The notes under the pieces are model-generated. The model worked only from the letters and a program-made list of their open reading frames with translations, was not told the DNA's origin and ran no database searches. Positions 37,915 to 47,744 of a stretch of 64,000 bases of DNA are shown piece by piece. This DNA comes from Candidatus Sericytochromatia bacterium S15B-MN24 CBMW_12 (GTDB lineage Bacteria; Cyanobacteriota; Sericytochromatia; S15B-MN24; UBA4093). The DNA lies in assembly GCA_002083825.1 (NCBI GenBank), contig DAZV01000041.1, positions 1 to 64,000 on the forward strand, read 5' to 3'. The position numbers and the translations under genes were made by a program. Each line of letters opens with the position of its first letter. Positions within the stretch are counted from its first letter, which is position 1.

Positions 37915-38652
37915 TTACAAGGGCTTCTCGGGGCCGAGCACCTCGGGAAGCCTCTCGGCTATTGCCCTGACGAGGGCCGCCTCGTGAGGATCCAGGCGCG
38001 TGCGGCTCAGGATTCGCCGCAGCGTGTGGAGCTTGCTCGAACGATCCTTGGCATGCAGGACCCCCGAACGCTCGAGTCCGGCAGCCAGCCGCTCTCCGAG
38101 CACGTCCAGGTCGTCGGCGCTCGCCAGGAGAGGCACGTCAGCGCTTTGGGCATCATCGGCGCCCGCCAGGTACCACTCGTAGGCGAAGATGTTCACCGAC
38201 ATCGCCAGGTTCAAGCACATGCCCTCATCGCCGGGAATATGCGCGATCTGATGGCAGCGGCGCAACTGTTCCCGGCTGAGCCCATGTTTCTCCGTGCCGA
38301 ATACCAGCGCGATCGCCCCAACGTTCGACATGTCCCGGGCCAGCATCGCCACGGTCCGGGGATCTTGGGGCTGCATGGCGATTGACTGCACCGAGCGCGC
38401 CGTCGTGCCCACCGCGAAAACCACCCCCGATAGCGCTTCCTCCAGGGTATCGACCCGCAACGCCCGCTCGAGTACGTCCTCCGCTCCGGCCGAAACCCTC
38501 AAGGCCAGGGGATGAAGCGGATCGACGCCCCCCTCCGCGATCACCAGATTCTTCAGGCCGAAGTGCCGCATCGCCCGCGCCACCGACCCGACGTTCTCCG
38601 GCAACGTCGGGTGCATGAGGATGATCCGGGTCTCGGAAAGCAACAAGGACAT
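37915..38652 (-). CDS. SpoU/TrmH-family RNA methyltransferase, TrmJ-like
   Basis: LPENVGSVARAMRHFGLKNLVI...LVFGTEKHGLS...CLNLAMSVNIFAYE; ATG 38652 with GAAAGGA. Confidence 0.85.
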   Translation of the reverse strand: MSLLLSETRIILMHPTLPENVGSVARAMRHFGLKNLVIAEGGVDPLHPLALRVSAGAEDVLERALRVDTLEEALSGVVFAVGTTARSVQSIAMQPQDPRTVAMLARDMSNVGAIALVFGTEKHGLSREQLRRCHQIAHIPGDEGMCLNLAMSVNIFAYEWYLAGADDAQSADVPLLASADDLDVLGERLAAGLERSGVLHAKDRSSKLHTLRRILSRTRLDPHEAALVRAIAERLPEVLGPEKPL

Positions 38653-38838
38653 GAACGGCTTCCTTTCGGTCGCGAGGCTGAGCGCAAGGACCCCCCCATG
38701 ATACCAGCCCCGGTACCAGCCCCGGGGGACTGCCAATAAACGCACAAGCCGTGGTAAAGTAGGAAAAACGGCCCCCGCGGCTCCATGGCCTGCGTCCGCG
38801 GCCAATCGGGATGCCGTCCCAGGATTCAGGAGAATGAC

Positions 38839-39288
38839 ATGTACGTAGACAACGCAACCATGCAAGAGCGGATTGCCCAGTCCTTGAGCGACTGCGCAGA
38901 GGCAGTCCGCCACGCGAACCCCCGCCAGATTCGCCGCGTGATCGAGGCCACTTACCGCCAGATCATGAACGAACTGCCTGAGGATCTCCTCGACGAAGAA
39001 GCGGTCATGCCCAAGATCGTGGGTTACCTCGACGTCATGGTGCTCGCAGGCGGGACCCTCGGCAAGCGTGCTGACCAGCTCCTGATCGCCAAGATCTTCG
39101 GAGATGACGCCGCAGCCGTCACGGCCTGGCTGCGCAAGCGCAGCTACGTCGCCGAAAACGAGGAAGGCGCCCAGGAAATCACCGACGAAGGTATTGCCTT
39201 CCTGGACTCCAGCCTGGCAGATGTCGCACCGGCTCCCCGCCAGGCGGGCCCCCGCGGCGCCCGTCGCCGCGGTCCCCGCAACGGCTAG
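38839..39288 (+). CDS. Hypothetical protein with Arg/Gly-rich C-terminus
   Basis: CAGGAGAATGAC before ATG; followed by a strong terminator. Confidence 0.65.
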   Translation: MYVDNATMQERIAQSLSDCAEAVRHANPRQIRRVIEATYRQIMNELPEDLLDEEAVMPKIVGYLDVMVLAGGTLGKRADQLLIAKIFGDDAAAVTAWLRKRSYVAENEEGAQEITDEGIAFLDSSLADVAPAPRQAGPRGARRRGPRNG

Positions 39289-39300
39289 TTTCCCCCTTCG

Positions 39301-39329
39301 ACGGGCGGCCTTCGGGCCGCCCGTTTTTA
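39301..39329 (+). terminator. Intrinsic terminator
   Basis: ACGGGCGGCC-TTCG-GGCCGCCCGT then TTTTATT. Confidence 0.9.
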
Positions 39330-39380
39330 TTGAAATCATGAACCCGACATCCGCATCCTGGCGTCGTAGGAGGCCCGTCC

Positions 39381-39596
39381 ATGCCGTATCCCATTCGACT
39401 CGAGGTCACGGGCACCGACAGCCCGAACGTCAGCCTCCACGCCCCGCTCTCCGACCGCTTCCCAGTATCGGTGAAACGACCCTACGGGGCGCCGGAGCGC
39501 TACCTCGTCATTCCAGCCTCGGCCCCGAGGTCATGCGAGAAGAGGTCTTTATCCCGCTACACCCGGCAACGCTTGCCGCTCATCTTGGAGGCTTGA
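39381..39596 (+). CDS. Hypothetical small protein
   Basis: AGGAGG before ATG; 71 aa, no recognisable motif. Confidence 0.3.
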   Translation: MPYPIRLEVTGTDSPNVSLHAPLSDRFPVSVKRPYGAPERYLVIPASAPRSCEKRSLSRYTRQRLPLILEA

Positions 39597-39598
39597 TC

Positions 39599-40384
39599 AT
39601 GTCCTTGCCCGTCGTCCTCGACATTTCAGGGGTGATCGCCACCCTGACGCTCAACCGTCCCGACAAGCTCAATGCCCTGACCCACGAAATGGGAGACATG
39701 GTGGTCGAGGCCGTTCGAACGATCAACGCCATCCCCGACATCCGGGCCCTGGTGGTCAAAGGCGCGGGGCGCGCCTTTTCCGCCGGCGGCGACCTCGACT
39801 GGCTACTCGACAATGCCCGCAGAACGGAAGCCGAGAACCGCGAGGGAATGGAGGCCTTTTACAAGAAGTTCCTGTCGCTGCGGGATCTCAACGTGCCGAC
39901 GATCGCCATGATTCACGGTCGGGCCACCGGAGCTGGCTTCTGCTTCGCCCTGGGCTGCGATCTTCGGGTGGCTTCCCATGACGCCATCTTCTCCGCGAAC
40001 TTCGTCAGGGTGGGACTCAATCCCGGTATGGGCGGTTCCTACGCCTTGACCCGCATGCTGGGGCCGGGGCTGGCGAGCGAACTGGTGCTCACCGGACGGG
40101 AGGTCTTTGCCGACGAGGCCCTGACCTTGGGTCTCGTCTCCCGGATGGTCACCCCCGAGGAACTGGAGGCCACCACGTTTGCCCTGGCCGGACAGATTGC
40201 CGCCAATGCGCCACTGGCCGTCCGACATGCCAAGGCTTCCCTGCGGCTGGCCCAGACGGAAACCCTCGATCGGGTTCTGGCGCGCGAGGCTCACGGGCAG
40301 GCCGTTTGCTTTGCGTCCCAAGACCTGATCGAGGGCGTCGAGGCGGCTCGCTCCCGCAGAGCGCCCGCATTCCAAGGGAGATAG
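39599..40384 (+). CDS. Enoyl-CoA hydratase/isomerase family protein
   Basis: LNRPDKLNALT...GAGRAFSAGGDLDWL...GRATGAGFCFALGCDLRVA. Confidence 0.9.
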   Translation: MSLPVVLDISGVIATLTLNRPDKLNALTHEMGDMVVEAVRTINAIPDIRALVVKGAGRAFSAGGDLDWLLDNARRTEAENREGMEAFYKKFLSLRDLNVPTIAMIHGRATGAGFCFALGCDLRVASHDAIFSANFVRVGLNPGMGGSYALTRMLGPGLASELVLTGREVFADEALTLGLVSRMVTPEELEATTFALAGQIAANAPLAVRHAKASLRLAQTETLDRVLAREAHGQAVCFASQDLIEGVEAARSRRAPAFQGR

Positions 40385-40391
40385 AGCGAGC

Positions 40392-41981
40392 TCAGAAGCC
40401 GGGGGCGAAGTCCAGGAACTCGACGGACGGGTTCTTTTCGATTTCCCAGTTGAGGGACCATTCGTCCCGGATGAGCACGACGGGGTTGCCGTCGCGATCC
40501 TCGACCAGGATCGAGCCGCCGTATTTCCCGAAGGCCATGGGATCGTGCGTTCCTCTCAGCCACCGGGCGATCTCGTAGTTCAGTCGGTCGAGAATGATGT
40601 CCACGCCGTATTCTTGCTTGAGGCGGTGGCTCAGAACGTCGAACTGCAAGACGCCGACGGCGCCCAGGATGGGCTCCATCTCCCCGACGCCGGGCTTGTG
40701 GAAGATCTGGACCGCTCCTTCCTCGAGAAGTTGCTCCAGCCCTTTCTTGAGTTGCTTGCGCTTGGAGGGATCCTTGAGGCGCAGGGCGCTGAAGTGTTCG
40801 GGGGCGAAGCGCGGAATGCCTTCGAAGCGGAAGGATCCGCTCTCGGTCAGGGTGTCCCCGATGCGGAAGTTGCCTGAATCGTAGAGGCCGACGATATCGC
40901 CGGGATAGGCCGTCTCGATCTCGGAACGGTCGGCAGCCAGGAACTGGTGCGATTTGCCCAGGCGAATGTCGCGGCCGGCGCGAACGTTCTTGACCGTCAT
41001 TCCCTTGTTGAAGACGCCCGAGCAGATGCGCATGAAGGCGATGCAGTCCCGGTGCGCGGGGTTCATGTTGGCCTGGATCTTGAAGACGAAGGCCGAGAAG
41101 CGATTCTCGGTGGGTTCCACCGTTCCTTCGCTGGATTGGTGCGACGAGGGCGGAGGCGCGATGTGAACGAAGGCATCCAGGAAGGGCTGGACGCCGAAGT
41201 TCGTCATGGCGGACCCGAAGAACAAGGGGGTCAGTTCTCCGCGCAGCACCCGATCCAGGTCGAAAGCGTCGCCGGCCAGGTCGAGCATCTCGATGTCGTC
41301 GAGTAACTGCTTGTGGAAGTGTTCGCCAAGCAGCGCGGGGACGCGGGGATCGGCGAGGGGAACCCGGCGGAGGGCGCCTTCTCGGGTTCCGTGGTCGGTG
41401 CCCTCGAAGAGGATGACTTCTTCGCGCTGGCGATCGTAGACGCCCTTGAACTCCTTGCCCTGTCCGATGGGCCAGTTCAGGGGGCATGACCGAATGCCCA
41501 GGACCTTCTCGAGCTCGTCCATGATGTCGAGGGGCTCGCGGCCGAAGCGGTCCAGCTTGTTGACGAAGGTGAAGATGGGAATCTTCCGCATCCGACAGAC
41601 GTGAAAGAGCTTCTTGGTCTGGGCTTCGACGCCCTTGGCCGAGTCGATCAGCATGACGGCGGCGTCGACCGCGGTGAGGGTCCGATAGGTGTCTTCGGAG
41701 AAGTCCTCGTGTCCGGGGGTGTCGAGCAGGTTGATCTGGAAACCCTGGTAGGGGAACTGGAGGACGCTCGACGTGATCGAGATGCCCCGCTGGCGCTCCA
41801 GCTCCATCCAGTCGGAGGTGGCGTGGCGCTGCGCCCGGCGTGCTTTGACCGAGCCCGCCATGTGGATGGCGCCTCCGTAGAGCAAGAGCTTTTCGGTGAG
41901 GGTGGTCTTGCCGGCGTCGGGGTGGGCGATAATGGCGAAGGTGCGGCGGCGTTTGACTTCAGCGTCGATCGTGGCGTTCAA
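40392..41981 (-). CDS. prfC: Peptide chain release factor 3
   Basis: IIAHPDAGKTTLTEKLLLYGGAI...RQRGISITSSVLQF...LDTPGHEDFSEDTYRTL; TTG start. Confidence 0.9.
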   Translation of the reverse strand: MNATIDAEVKRRRTFAIIAHPDAGKTTLTEKLLLYGGAIHMAGSVKARRAQRHATSDWMELERQRGISITSSVLQFPYQGFQINLLDTPGHEDFSEDTYRTLTAVDAAVMLIDSAKGVEAQTKKLFHVCRMRKIPIFTFVNKLDRFGREPLDIMDELEKVLGIRSCPLNWPIGQGKEFKGVYDRQREEVILFEGTDHGTREGALRRVPLADPRVPALLGEHFHKQLLDDIEMLDLAGDAFDLDRVLRGELTPLFFGSAMTNFGVQPFLDAFVHIAPPPSSHQSSEGTVEPTENRFSAFVFKIQANMNPAHRDCIAFMRICSGVFNKGMTVKNVRAGRDIRLGKSHQFLAADRSEIETAYPGDIVGLYDSGNFRIGDTLTESGSFRFEGIPRFAPEHFSALRLKDPSKRKQLKKGLEQLLEEGAVQIFHKPGVGEMEPILGAVGVLQFDVLSHRLKQEYGVDIILDRLNYEIARWLRGTHDPMAFGKYGGSILVEDRDGNPVVLIRDEWSLNWEIEKNPSVEFLDFAPGF

Positions 41982-42022
41982 CCGGGACTCCTTTCGGGCA
42001 GAATCTTCACCCTACCACAGGA

Positions 42023-42568
42023 TTAGTGGCGCCGGAAGTAGTCCGTGATGACGCGCGAGTACCGAGACCGGGTGATGCCGCGGCTGGTGACGGCTCGCGG
42101 CCCCATGTTATAGGCCACCAGCGTCCGATGGCGAAGCCCGGCTTGGTCGAGCTTGGGGTAGCGCCGCTTCATTTCCCGCTTGTAGTAGGCGTAGATTCGA
42201 CAGCCGAGATCGATGTTGATGGCGGGGTCGAACCACTTGGCCTTGGGGATGCGGCGGCGCTGGAAGTGGGTGGGCATGACCTGCATGAGGCCGATGGCGC
42301 CCGCGTCGGAGACTTCCCGGGTGTTGAAGTAGCTCTCGACGCGCATGATGTCGGTGACGAGCATGGGACTGAGCCCGTGTCGCTGGGACGACTTCAGGAT
42401 CAGCGGGGTGAGACGCTTGGCCGAGGTCGTCCCCTTGAGGGACCGGATGTAATTGAAGACCTGGTTGTAGTCGGAATCGGGCTCGGCGAGAGCGGGGGGC
42501 GTCGGAAGGACGAGTGTGAAGGCGATCGCCAGCAGCAAGAGAAATCGAAGATAGAAAACCATGACCAT
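42023..42568 (-). CDS. Lytic transglycosylase (SLT domain)
   Basis: DIMRVESYFNTREVSDAGAIGLMQVMPTHF; LVAYNMGPRAV; signal peptide. Confidence 0.85.
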   Translation of the reverse strand: MVMVFYLRFLLLLAIAFTLVLPTPPALAEPDSDYNQVFNYIRSLKGTTSAKRLTPLILKSSQRHGLSPMLVTDIMRVESYFNTREVSDAGAIGLMQVMPTHFQRRRIPKAKWFDPAINIDLGCRIYAYYKREMKRRYPKLDQAGLRHRTLVAYNMGPRAVTSRGITRSRYSRVITDYFRRH

Positions 42569-42671
42569 CTCAGTGACGCATCACGGGGGGCAAAACGGAC
42601 CCCCCTCTATTGGGCTCCGATAAGCTTGTACCGCGTCTCTCGGCCGTCCGTCAAGTTAGGGAAAGCAGAAA

Positions 42672-42710
42672 AGGCGCATGCCTCGGGCGTTTGGCCCGCT
42701 GCATGCGCCT
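42672..42710 (-). terminator. Terminator of the cNMP-binding gene
   Basis: Outer stem AGGCGCATGC/GCATGCGCCT; minus-strand tail TTTTCTGCTTT. Confidence 0.7.
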
Positions 42711-42718
42711 CAAATCAG

Positions 42719-43186
42719 CTAATTGTCGGCTTCGTGAAGAATGTTAGCGTACTCCACGGTGGTCTTTCGGAGCCTCAGCGCCAGCAGGCGATTGAGCTTC
42801 TTGAGGAGCTTGATTGCCACGGCGGGCTCGTCTTCGCAGAGGCGCTCGAAGTCGGAGTGATTGAGGCCGATTCCGAGGGAGTCCCGGTCGGCGATGGCGG
42901 TGGCGGATCGCAGGGATCTTTCGATGAAGCCCATTTCGCCGAGCACGGAGCGATCGCCGACCGTGGCGATTTCCTTGTACTGGCGATTCTTGTCCTTCTT
43001 GAAGATCTTCACTTCGCCCGACATGACGAAGTAGAGCGCCTGGCAAGGCTCGCCCTCCGCGAAGAGCGTCTCGCCCTTATCCCAGCTCTTGGGATGGAAG
43101 AGGTTCGCCAGAACGTCGACGTCGCGGCGGGTGAGGTCGGAAAAGATGGGGAGCTTGTCTATCGCTTGTATGATGGCTTCGGTCAC
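42719..43186 (-). CDS. Cyclic nucleotide-binding domain protein
   Basis: PIFSDLTRRDVDVLANLF...GETLFAEGEPCQALYFVMSGEVKIF. Confidence 0.85.
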   Translation of the reverse strand: MTEAIIQAIDKLPIFSDLTRRDVDVLANLFHPKSWDKGETLFAEGEPCQALYFVMSGEVKIFKKDKNRQYKEIATVGDRSVLGEMGFIERSLRSATAIADRDSLGIGLNHSDFERLCEDEPAVAIKLLKKLNRLLALRLRKTTVEYANILHEADN

Positions 43187-43226
43187 TCGAACCTCCTCTG
43201 TTTCAGGCGTATTGTTCCCACGCTCC

Positions 43227-44018
43227 TCATGGGCCTAACCGGTCTTCCCAGCATAGATCGGCCATGAGACCGAAGTGATCGGAGACGAAACCCCGGGCGG
43301 GATCGTCGAAGCGCAGTTGCACCCGGGCGATGGTCGCCCGGGCATCCACGAAGAGGTAGTCCAGCCGCCGGTCGGGCATGGAGTAGTTGCCGGTGAGCGG
43401 GTTGGCCTGAGACCAAGTATGCCCGTCGAGCTGGGGGTTTGCGTGCTGCCATGCGTCCTGGAGGAGTTTGGCCACCTCGGCGATGCCGGCTTCGTCGGGG
43501 GGGGCGTTGAGGTCGCCGGCCAGCACGAAGCGTTCGGGGGGCTCGAGCCAGCCGTAATCGCGCGCCCGCGCCAGAATGGCATCGAGCTGCCGCGCGCGCC
43601 GAAAGGCGTCCTCGGGGGGCCAGGAGAGGTGGGTGACGGCCATATGCAGGGCTCGCGGCGGCTGCATGACCGTGGCGAGTATCGCGACCCGGTTGTCGGG
43701 ATGTCTCTGACCCGGCGGCAAATGCCGGTTTTCGACCAGTTGAAGGGGCCAGCGGGAAAGCAGCGCCACTCCCCCCTGTTCTTCGCTATGCACCTCGGCC
43801 GGATTGCCGTAGGGAGCGTAGACCAGCGACGGAAGCCCCAACCGGATCCCGAGGTCGAGCGCCTGGTGGTAAAAGGGCTTTTTCAAGATGGCGACTTCCT
43901 GAAGGGCCAGCACGTCCAACTCCCAGCCTTGCAACTGCTCCAGCAGCAGGGATCGCCGGCGTTCGAACCACGCCGACTCGACGCCCTTCAGGTTGAGAGT
44001 CAGGATCCGAAGTTCCAT
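43227..44018 (-). CDS. Endonuclease/exonuclease/phosphatase family protein
   Basis: LRILTLNLKG...LALQEVAI...LAGDLNAPPDEAG...RRLDYLFV...VSDHFGLMADL. Confidence 0.85.
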   Translation of the reverse strand: MELRILTLNLKGVESAWFERRRSLLLEQLQGWELDVLALQEVAILKKPFYHQALDLGIRLGLPSLVYAPYGNPAEVHSEEQGGVALLSRWPLQLVENRHLPPGQRHPDNRVAILATVMQPPRALHMAVTHLSWPPEDAFRRARQLDAILARARDYGWLEPPERFVLAGDLNAPPDEAGIAEVAKLLQDAWQHANPQLDGHTWSQANPLTGNYSMPDRRLDYLFVDARATIARVQLRFDDPARGFVSDHFGLMADLCWEDRLGP

Positions 44019-44117
44019 GGCCCTACTCTAGTTCGGATGGCCCCAAGGAACCAGGGTCAGTCGAGCCAAAATGCCGCTATACTGGATCAATGTCCCCCAT
44101 AGAGAGGAGATCCCGAT

Positions 44118-44570
44118 TTGAAACCGATGAAACGGAACGCCTGGGCCGCAGCCCTCATCTTGGCCCTCGCCATGATGGGCTGCCAGAAAGAGGCGTCCTC
44201 CGCCGACGGATCCCAAGCTGAGAAAGGAAGCAACGACGTGGCAACCACCGAACTCAAGATCGAAGACCTGAAAGTGGGCACCGGCGACTCGCCCAAGACG
44301 GGCGATGTCGTCTCGGTTCACTATACCGGCTGGCTCGTGGACGGGACGAAGTTCGACTCCTCGGTCGACCGTGGCGAACCCTTCGAGTTCGCGATCGGCC
44401 AAGGCCAGGTGATCAAGGGCTGGGACGAAGGCGTCATGACCATGAAGGAAGGCGGCAAGCGGAAACTCACGATTCCGCCCGAACTCGGCTACGGCGCGCG
44501 CGGAGCCGGCGGGGTCATTCCCCCCAACGCGACCCTGGTCTTCGAGGTGGAACTCCTCGACGTCAAGTAA
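44118..44570 (+). CDS. FKBP-type peptidyl-prolyl isomerase, lipoprotein
   Basis: ALAMMGCQK lipobox; [44 protein letters not shown] start. Confidence 0.9.
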   Translation: MKPMKRNAWAAALILALAMMGCQKEASSADGSQAEKGSNDVATTELKIEDLKVGTGDSPKTGDVVSVHYTGWLVDGTKFDSSVDRGEPFEFAIGQGQVIKGWDEGVMTMKEGGKRKLTIPPELGYGARGAGGVIPPNATLVFEVELLDVK

Positions 44571-44644
44571 CCCCGAAGATCGTCGCCGACCCTTCAAAGC
44601 CGGGCCCCATTCGGGGCTCGGCATGTTAGCATGAAGGGTAGCGT

Positions 44645-45826
44645 ATGCCCCCGACCGCCCCGATCTCGAAGGAGAACGTCATCCGCGTCGCCCTGATCTA
44701 CCTCGCCATCCTCGCCGGCTTTCTCAACCTCTTCCTGCAGTTGCCCTTGACCCCGGTCTACGCCCGGCAACTGACCTCGGACCTCGGATGGGTGGCCTTC
44801 GCGGTTGCCGCCTACTCCGTCACCAACTTGGCCGGTAACCTCTTCGCAGGCTTCCTCGTCGATCGAGCCCCCAAGGGCCTCGTCATCGCCCTCGGCCTCG
44901 CCCTGGGAGCCCTGGCGCTCGCCTGGGCCTCGGCCACCACGACCGTCCAGGGACTCATCGCGGCCTTGATGCTCAACGGTGCCGCCCTCTCGGTCGTGAC
45001 CCCCGCCGCCTTCGCCCTCCTCAGCCAATCCCTCGCCGAGAATTCCAAAGCCGCGGGCATGGCGCGCTCGGGAGCCACCATCGGCCTCGCCGCCATGATC
45101 GGCCCCCCCGTCGGCGGCCTCCTCGCCGACCGTCTCGGCTACCCCAACGCCTACCTCTCCATCGGAGCCTTCCTCATGGCGGTGGCCATCGTCTGTCTCG
45201 TCACCCTCCGCCGCAGCTCGCCCGTTCCCCCGGAGTCCCTCGGCTGGACCGACTTCTGGGCCTTGCTCGTCGAGAAGAGACTCCTCATGGCCTACCTGGG
45301 CGCTTTCACCCTGATGTTCGCCAACGGGAGCCTGGTCTTCGCGCTTCCGCCCTTCATCAAGGAGCTCGGCCTCCCTGGCGTCATGCTCGGAGGCCTCTTC
45401 AGCAGCTTCGCCATGAGCGCCATGGTCGTCTTCCTCTCCCCGCTCGGCACCCTCCCCAGACGATGGGGCGCCGCCTGGAGCTTGACGGTCGGCGCGCTTT
45501 TGCTGGCGGTCGGGGTGGGCGCCATCGCCTCTTTGACCGCTCTACCCGCTCTCTTCGGCGCCATGATCGTCTACGGCCTGGGCTTCGGCCTGGTCTTCCC
45601 GTCCGCTATCGCCGCCCTGGTGGCCCATGTCCCCGAAGGAAAACGGGGCACCGGCTTCGGCATCTTCTACGCGGTCTTCTCGCTCGGAGCGATCGCCGGC
45701 CCCATGGTCCTTTCCCACGCGCGGGACCTCGGCATCTCGCCCTTCCACCTGGCGGCTACCGTTCCCGCCATGCTCGCCCTCGGCCTGCTGCTCCGGCGTC
45801 AGTCCACCCAGAGGGAGCCTAGGTAG
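44645..45826 (+). CDS. MFS transporter
   Basis: 12-segment hydrophobic profile; GNLFAGFLVDRAPKG motif. Confidence 0.8.
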   Translation: MPPTAPISKENVIRVALIYLAILAGFLNLFLQLPLTPVYARQLTSDLGWVAFAVAAYSVTNLAGNLFAGFLVDRAPKGLVIALGLALGALALAWASATTTVQGLIAALMLNGAALSVVTPAAFALLSQSLAENSKAAGMARSGATIGLAAMIGPPVGGLLADRLGYPNAYLSIGAFLMAVAIVCLVTLRRSSPVPPESLGWTDFWALLVEKRLLMAYLGAFTLMFANGSLVFALPPFIKELGLPGVMLGGLFSSFAMSAMVVFLSPLGTLPRRWGAAWSLTVGALLLAVGVGAIASLTALPALFGAMIVYGLGFGLVFPSAIAALVAHVPEGKRGTGFGIFYAVFSLGAIAGPMVLSHARDLGISPFHLAATVPAMLALGLLLRRQSTQREPR

Positions 45827-46242
45827 CGTATCTCGCTCGGATAGGCGTTGCGATGGGCCATGACGAGCTGGGGCGCGACCGCGGGGTACAGGACCAGCCC
45901 CTCCAAGTCGCTGATCGGATGAAATGCGACCTCCTCGATCACGTCTCCCTCCGGGATCAGCAGGGAACCTCCCTCGAGGGAGGCGAGCATGAAGATGTTG
46001 AGCACGTGACGGCTGCCGCGCGGACAGATAGCCTCCGATAGGTAGACCACGCGATCGGCCTTGATCGTCAGGCCCGTTTCCTCGTGCACTTCGCGTTCGG
46101 CACACTGGGCGAACGTCTCGCCGTAGTCCAGTCCCCCGCCTGGAAGCATCCAGTAGGTCTTTTCGCCCTTGCGATGGCGCACCAGCAGGATCTGATCGTC
46201 GTGAGGGATGATGACTCCGACCCTGACTCGGGGCTGCGTCAT
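45799..46242 (-). CDS. NUDIX hydrolase
   Basis: LPGGGLDYGETFAQCAEREVHEETGL. Confidence 0.85.
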   Translation of the reverse strand: MTQPRVRVGVIIPHDDQILLVRHRKGEKTYWMLPGGGLDYGETFAQCAEREVHEETGLTIKADRVVYLSEAICPRGSRHVLNIFMLASLEGGSLLIPEGDVIEEVAFHPISDLEGLVLYPAVAPQLVMAHRNAYPSEIRYLGSLWVD

Positions 46243-47486
46243 TCCTTGACCTCCTTCATGCGTTCGAGCACCGCTTCCATGGCGATCCGGCAGTGGGAGT
46301 AGGTGAGACCCCCTTGAATGTAGGCCACGTACGGTTCGCGTAGGGGACCATCGGCCGACAACTCGAGCGTGGACCCTTCGATGAAGGTCCCTCCGGCCAT
46401 GACCACGTCGTCGGCGTATCCCGGCACGATATCCGGTTCAGGCCTCACGTAGGAGTGGACGGGCGACCATTCTTGCACGCCGCGACAGAGGGCGACCAGT
46501 TTCTCGGCGCTGCCCAGTTTGACGGCCTGGATGATGTCGGTTCGAGGCGCGTCCCAGGCGGGATCCACCGGGTATCCGAGGTCGTGGAAGAGTCGCGCCG
46601 CGAGGGTCGCGCCCTTGAGGGCCTCGGAGACCACGTTGCTTGCCAGGAACAGGCCCTGGAAGAGCAGGCGGTTCATGTCGAGACTGGCTCCTCCCTCGCG
46701 CCCGATGCCGGGGGCGGTGAGCCGGCAGGCGGCGCGGTGAACCAGGTCGGCGCGTCCCGCCACGTAACCGCCCATGGGGACGATCCCGCCGCCGGGGTTC
46801 TTGATGAGCGAGCCCGCGATGAGATCCGCTCCGACCTGGGGCGGTTCGAGCGTTTCGGTGAACTCGCCGTAGCAGTTGTCGACGAAGCAAATGATGTCGG
46901 GGCGCCGCGCCTTCACCAGCCGGATGATCGCGCCGATCTCCTCGATCCTGAGGGAGGGGCGCCAGTCGTAGCCGCGGGAGCGCTGGATGGTGACGACCTT
47001 GGTTTCGGGGCGCAGGGCGTCGGGGATGGCCGCCATGTCGACGCGTCCTTCGGGGTCGAGGGGGAGTTCCCGGTAGGTGACGCCCCATTCCATGAGCGAC
47101 CCCTGGTTTTCGCCGCGCAGGCCGATGACTTCCTCGAGGGTGTCATAGGGAGCGCCGGCGATGGAAAGCAACTCGTCGCCCGGCCGAAGGGCGCCGAAAA
47201 GGGCGACGGCCAAGGCGTGCGTTCCCGAAGCGAACTGCTGGCGGACCATGGCGGCTTGGGTCCCGAAGATCTGGGCGAAAACGGCTTCCAGCGCTTCGCG
47301 GCCCAGGTCTCCGTGACCGTAGCCGGTGGTGCCGGCGAAATGCTGTTCGCCGATCTGATGATCTCGAAAGGCCAGCAGGACTTTCTTCTGGTTGAAGTGG
47401 CGCGTGCGGTCGATCTCGGCCCAGACAGGGGCGAGGGCGGCTTCGGCGGCGTCGATCGCGGTGGCGGTAGCGGTCAGGGTGGCCAT
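46239..47486 (-). CDS. Methionine gamma-lyase family / COG4100 aluminium-resistance-like PLP enzyme
   Basis: NQKKVLLAFRDHQIGEQHFAGTTGYGHGDLGREALE...IAGSLIKNPGGGIVPMGGYVAG. Confidence 0.85.
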   Translation of the reverse strand: MATLTATATAIDAAEAALAPVWAEIDRTRHFNQKKVLLAFRDHQIGEQHFAGTTGYGHGDLGREALEAVFAQIFGTQAAMVRQQFASGTHALAVALFGALRPGDELLSIAGAPYDTLEEVIGLRGENQGSLMEWGVTYRELPLDPEGRVDMAAIPDALRPETKVVTIQRSRGYDWRPSLRIEEIGAIIRLVKARRPDIICFVDNCYGEFTETLEPPQVGADLIAGSLIKNPGGGIVPMGGYVAGRADLVHRAACRLTAPGIGREGGASLDMNRLLFQGLFLASNVVSEALKGATLAARLFHDLGYPVDPAWDAPRTDIIQAVKLGSAEKLVALCRGVQEWSPVHSYVRPEPDIVPGYADDVVMAGGTFIEGSTLELSADGPLREPYVAYIQGGLTYSHCRIAMEAVLERMKEVKE

Positions 47487-47697
47487 AAGGGGGCAGATTC
47501 TCCTCGTGCATGGGTGGCGTTCTTATTATATTCCCGTTTCACGGCGGAACTAGCGACCGAAGCCTCGCGGTCATCTGCGGGCAGGCGACAATTTGCCGAG
47601 CGAAACCTTGTCTGAGGAGCGGCTACCTCTCGGCGGGGCGATCGAGATAAGGTCGATTCGGAGAGTCGCGCCGCATTCGAGCTGGCGTGGGTCATGG

Positions 47698-47733
47698 AAA
47701 AAGCATGAGAAGAAGCATGAGAAAAAGCGTGAG
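47698..47733 (+). repeat. 12-bp unit x3 in the 5' region before the RBS
   Basis: AAAAAGCATGAG AAGAAGCATGAG AAAAAGCGTGAG. Confidence 0.8.
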
Positions 47734-47744
47734 GAGGTGCCTGC

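Noticed and set aside
37915-39339. Long N-terminal extension of the TrmJ-like protein
   Set aside because: Extension runs antisense to 38839-39288; a good Shine-Dalgarno and family-typical start lie at 38652.
39104-39598. N-terminal extension of the enoyl-CoA hydratase ORF
   Set aside because: Crosses a strong terminator at 39301-39329; Shine-Dalgarno-preceded ATG at 39599 fits the family start.
44078-44092. TATACT-N6-ATG upstream of FKBP as another leaderless gene
   Set aside because: The ATG opens a short out-of-frame ORF; the real FKBP start (TTG 44118) has its own GAGGAG, so this is likely an ordinary promoter with a short leader.
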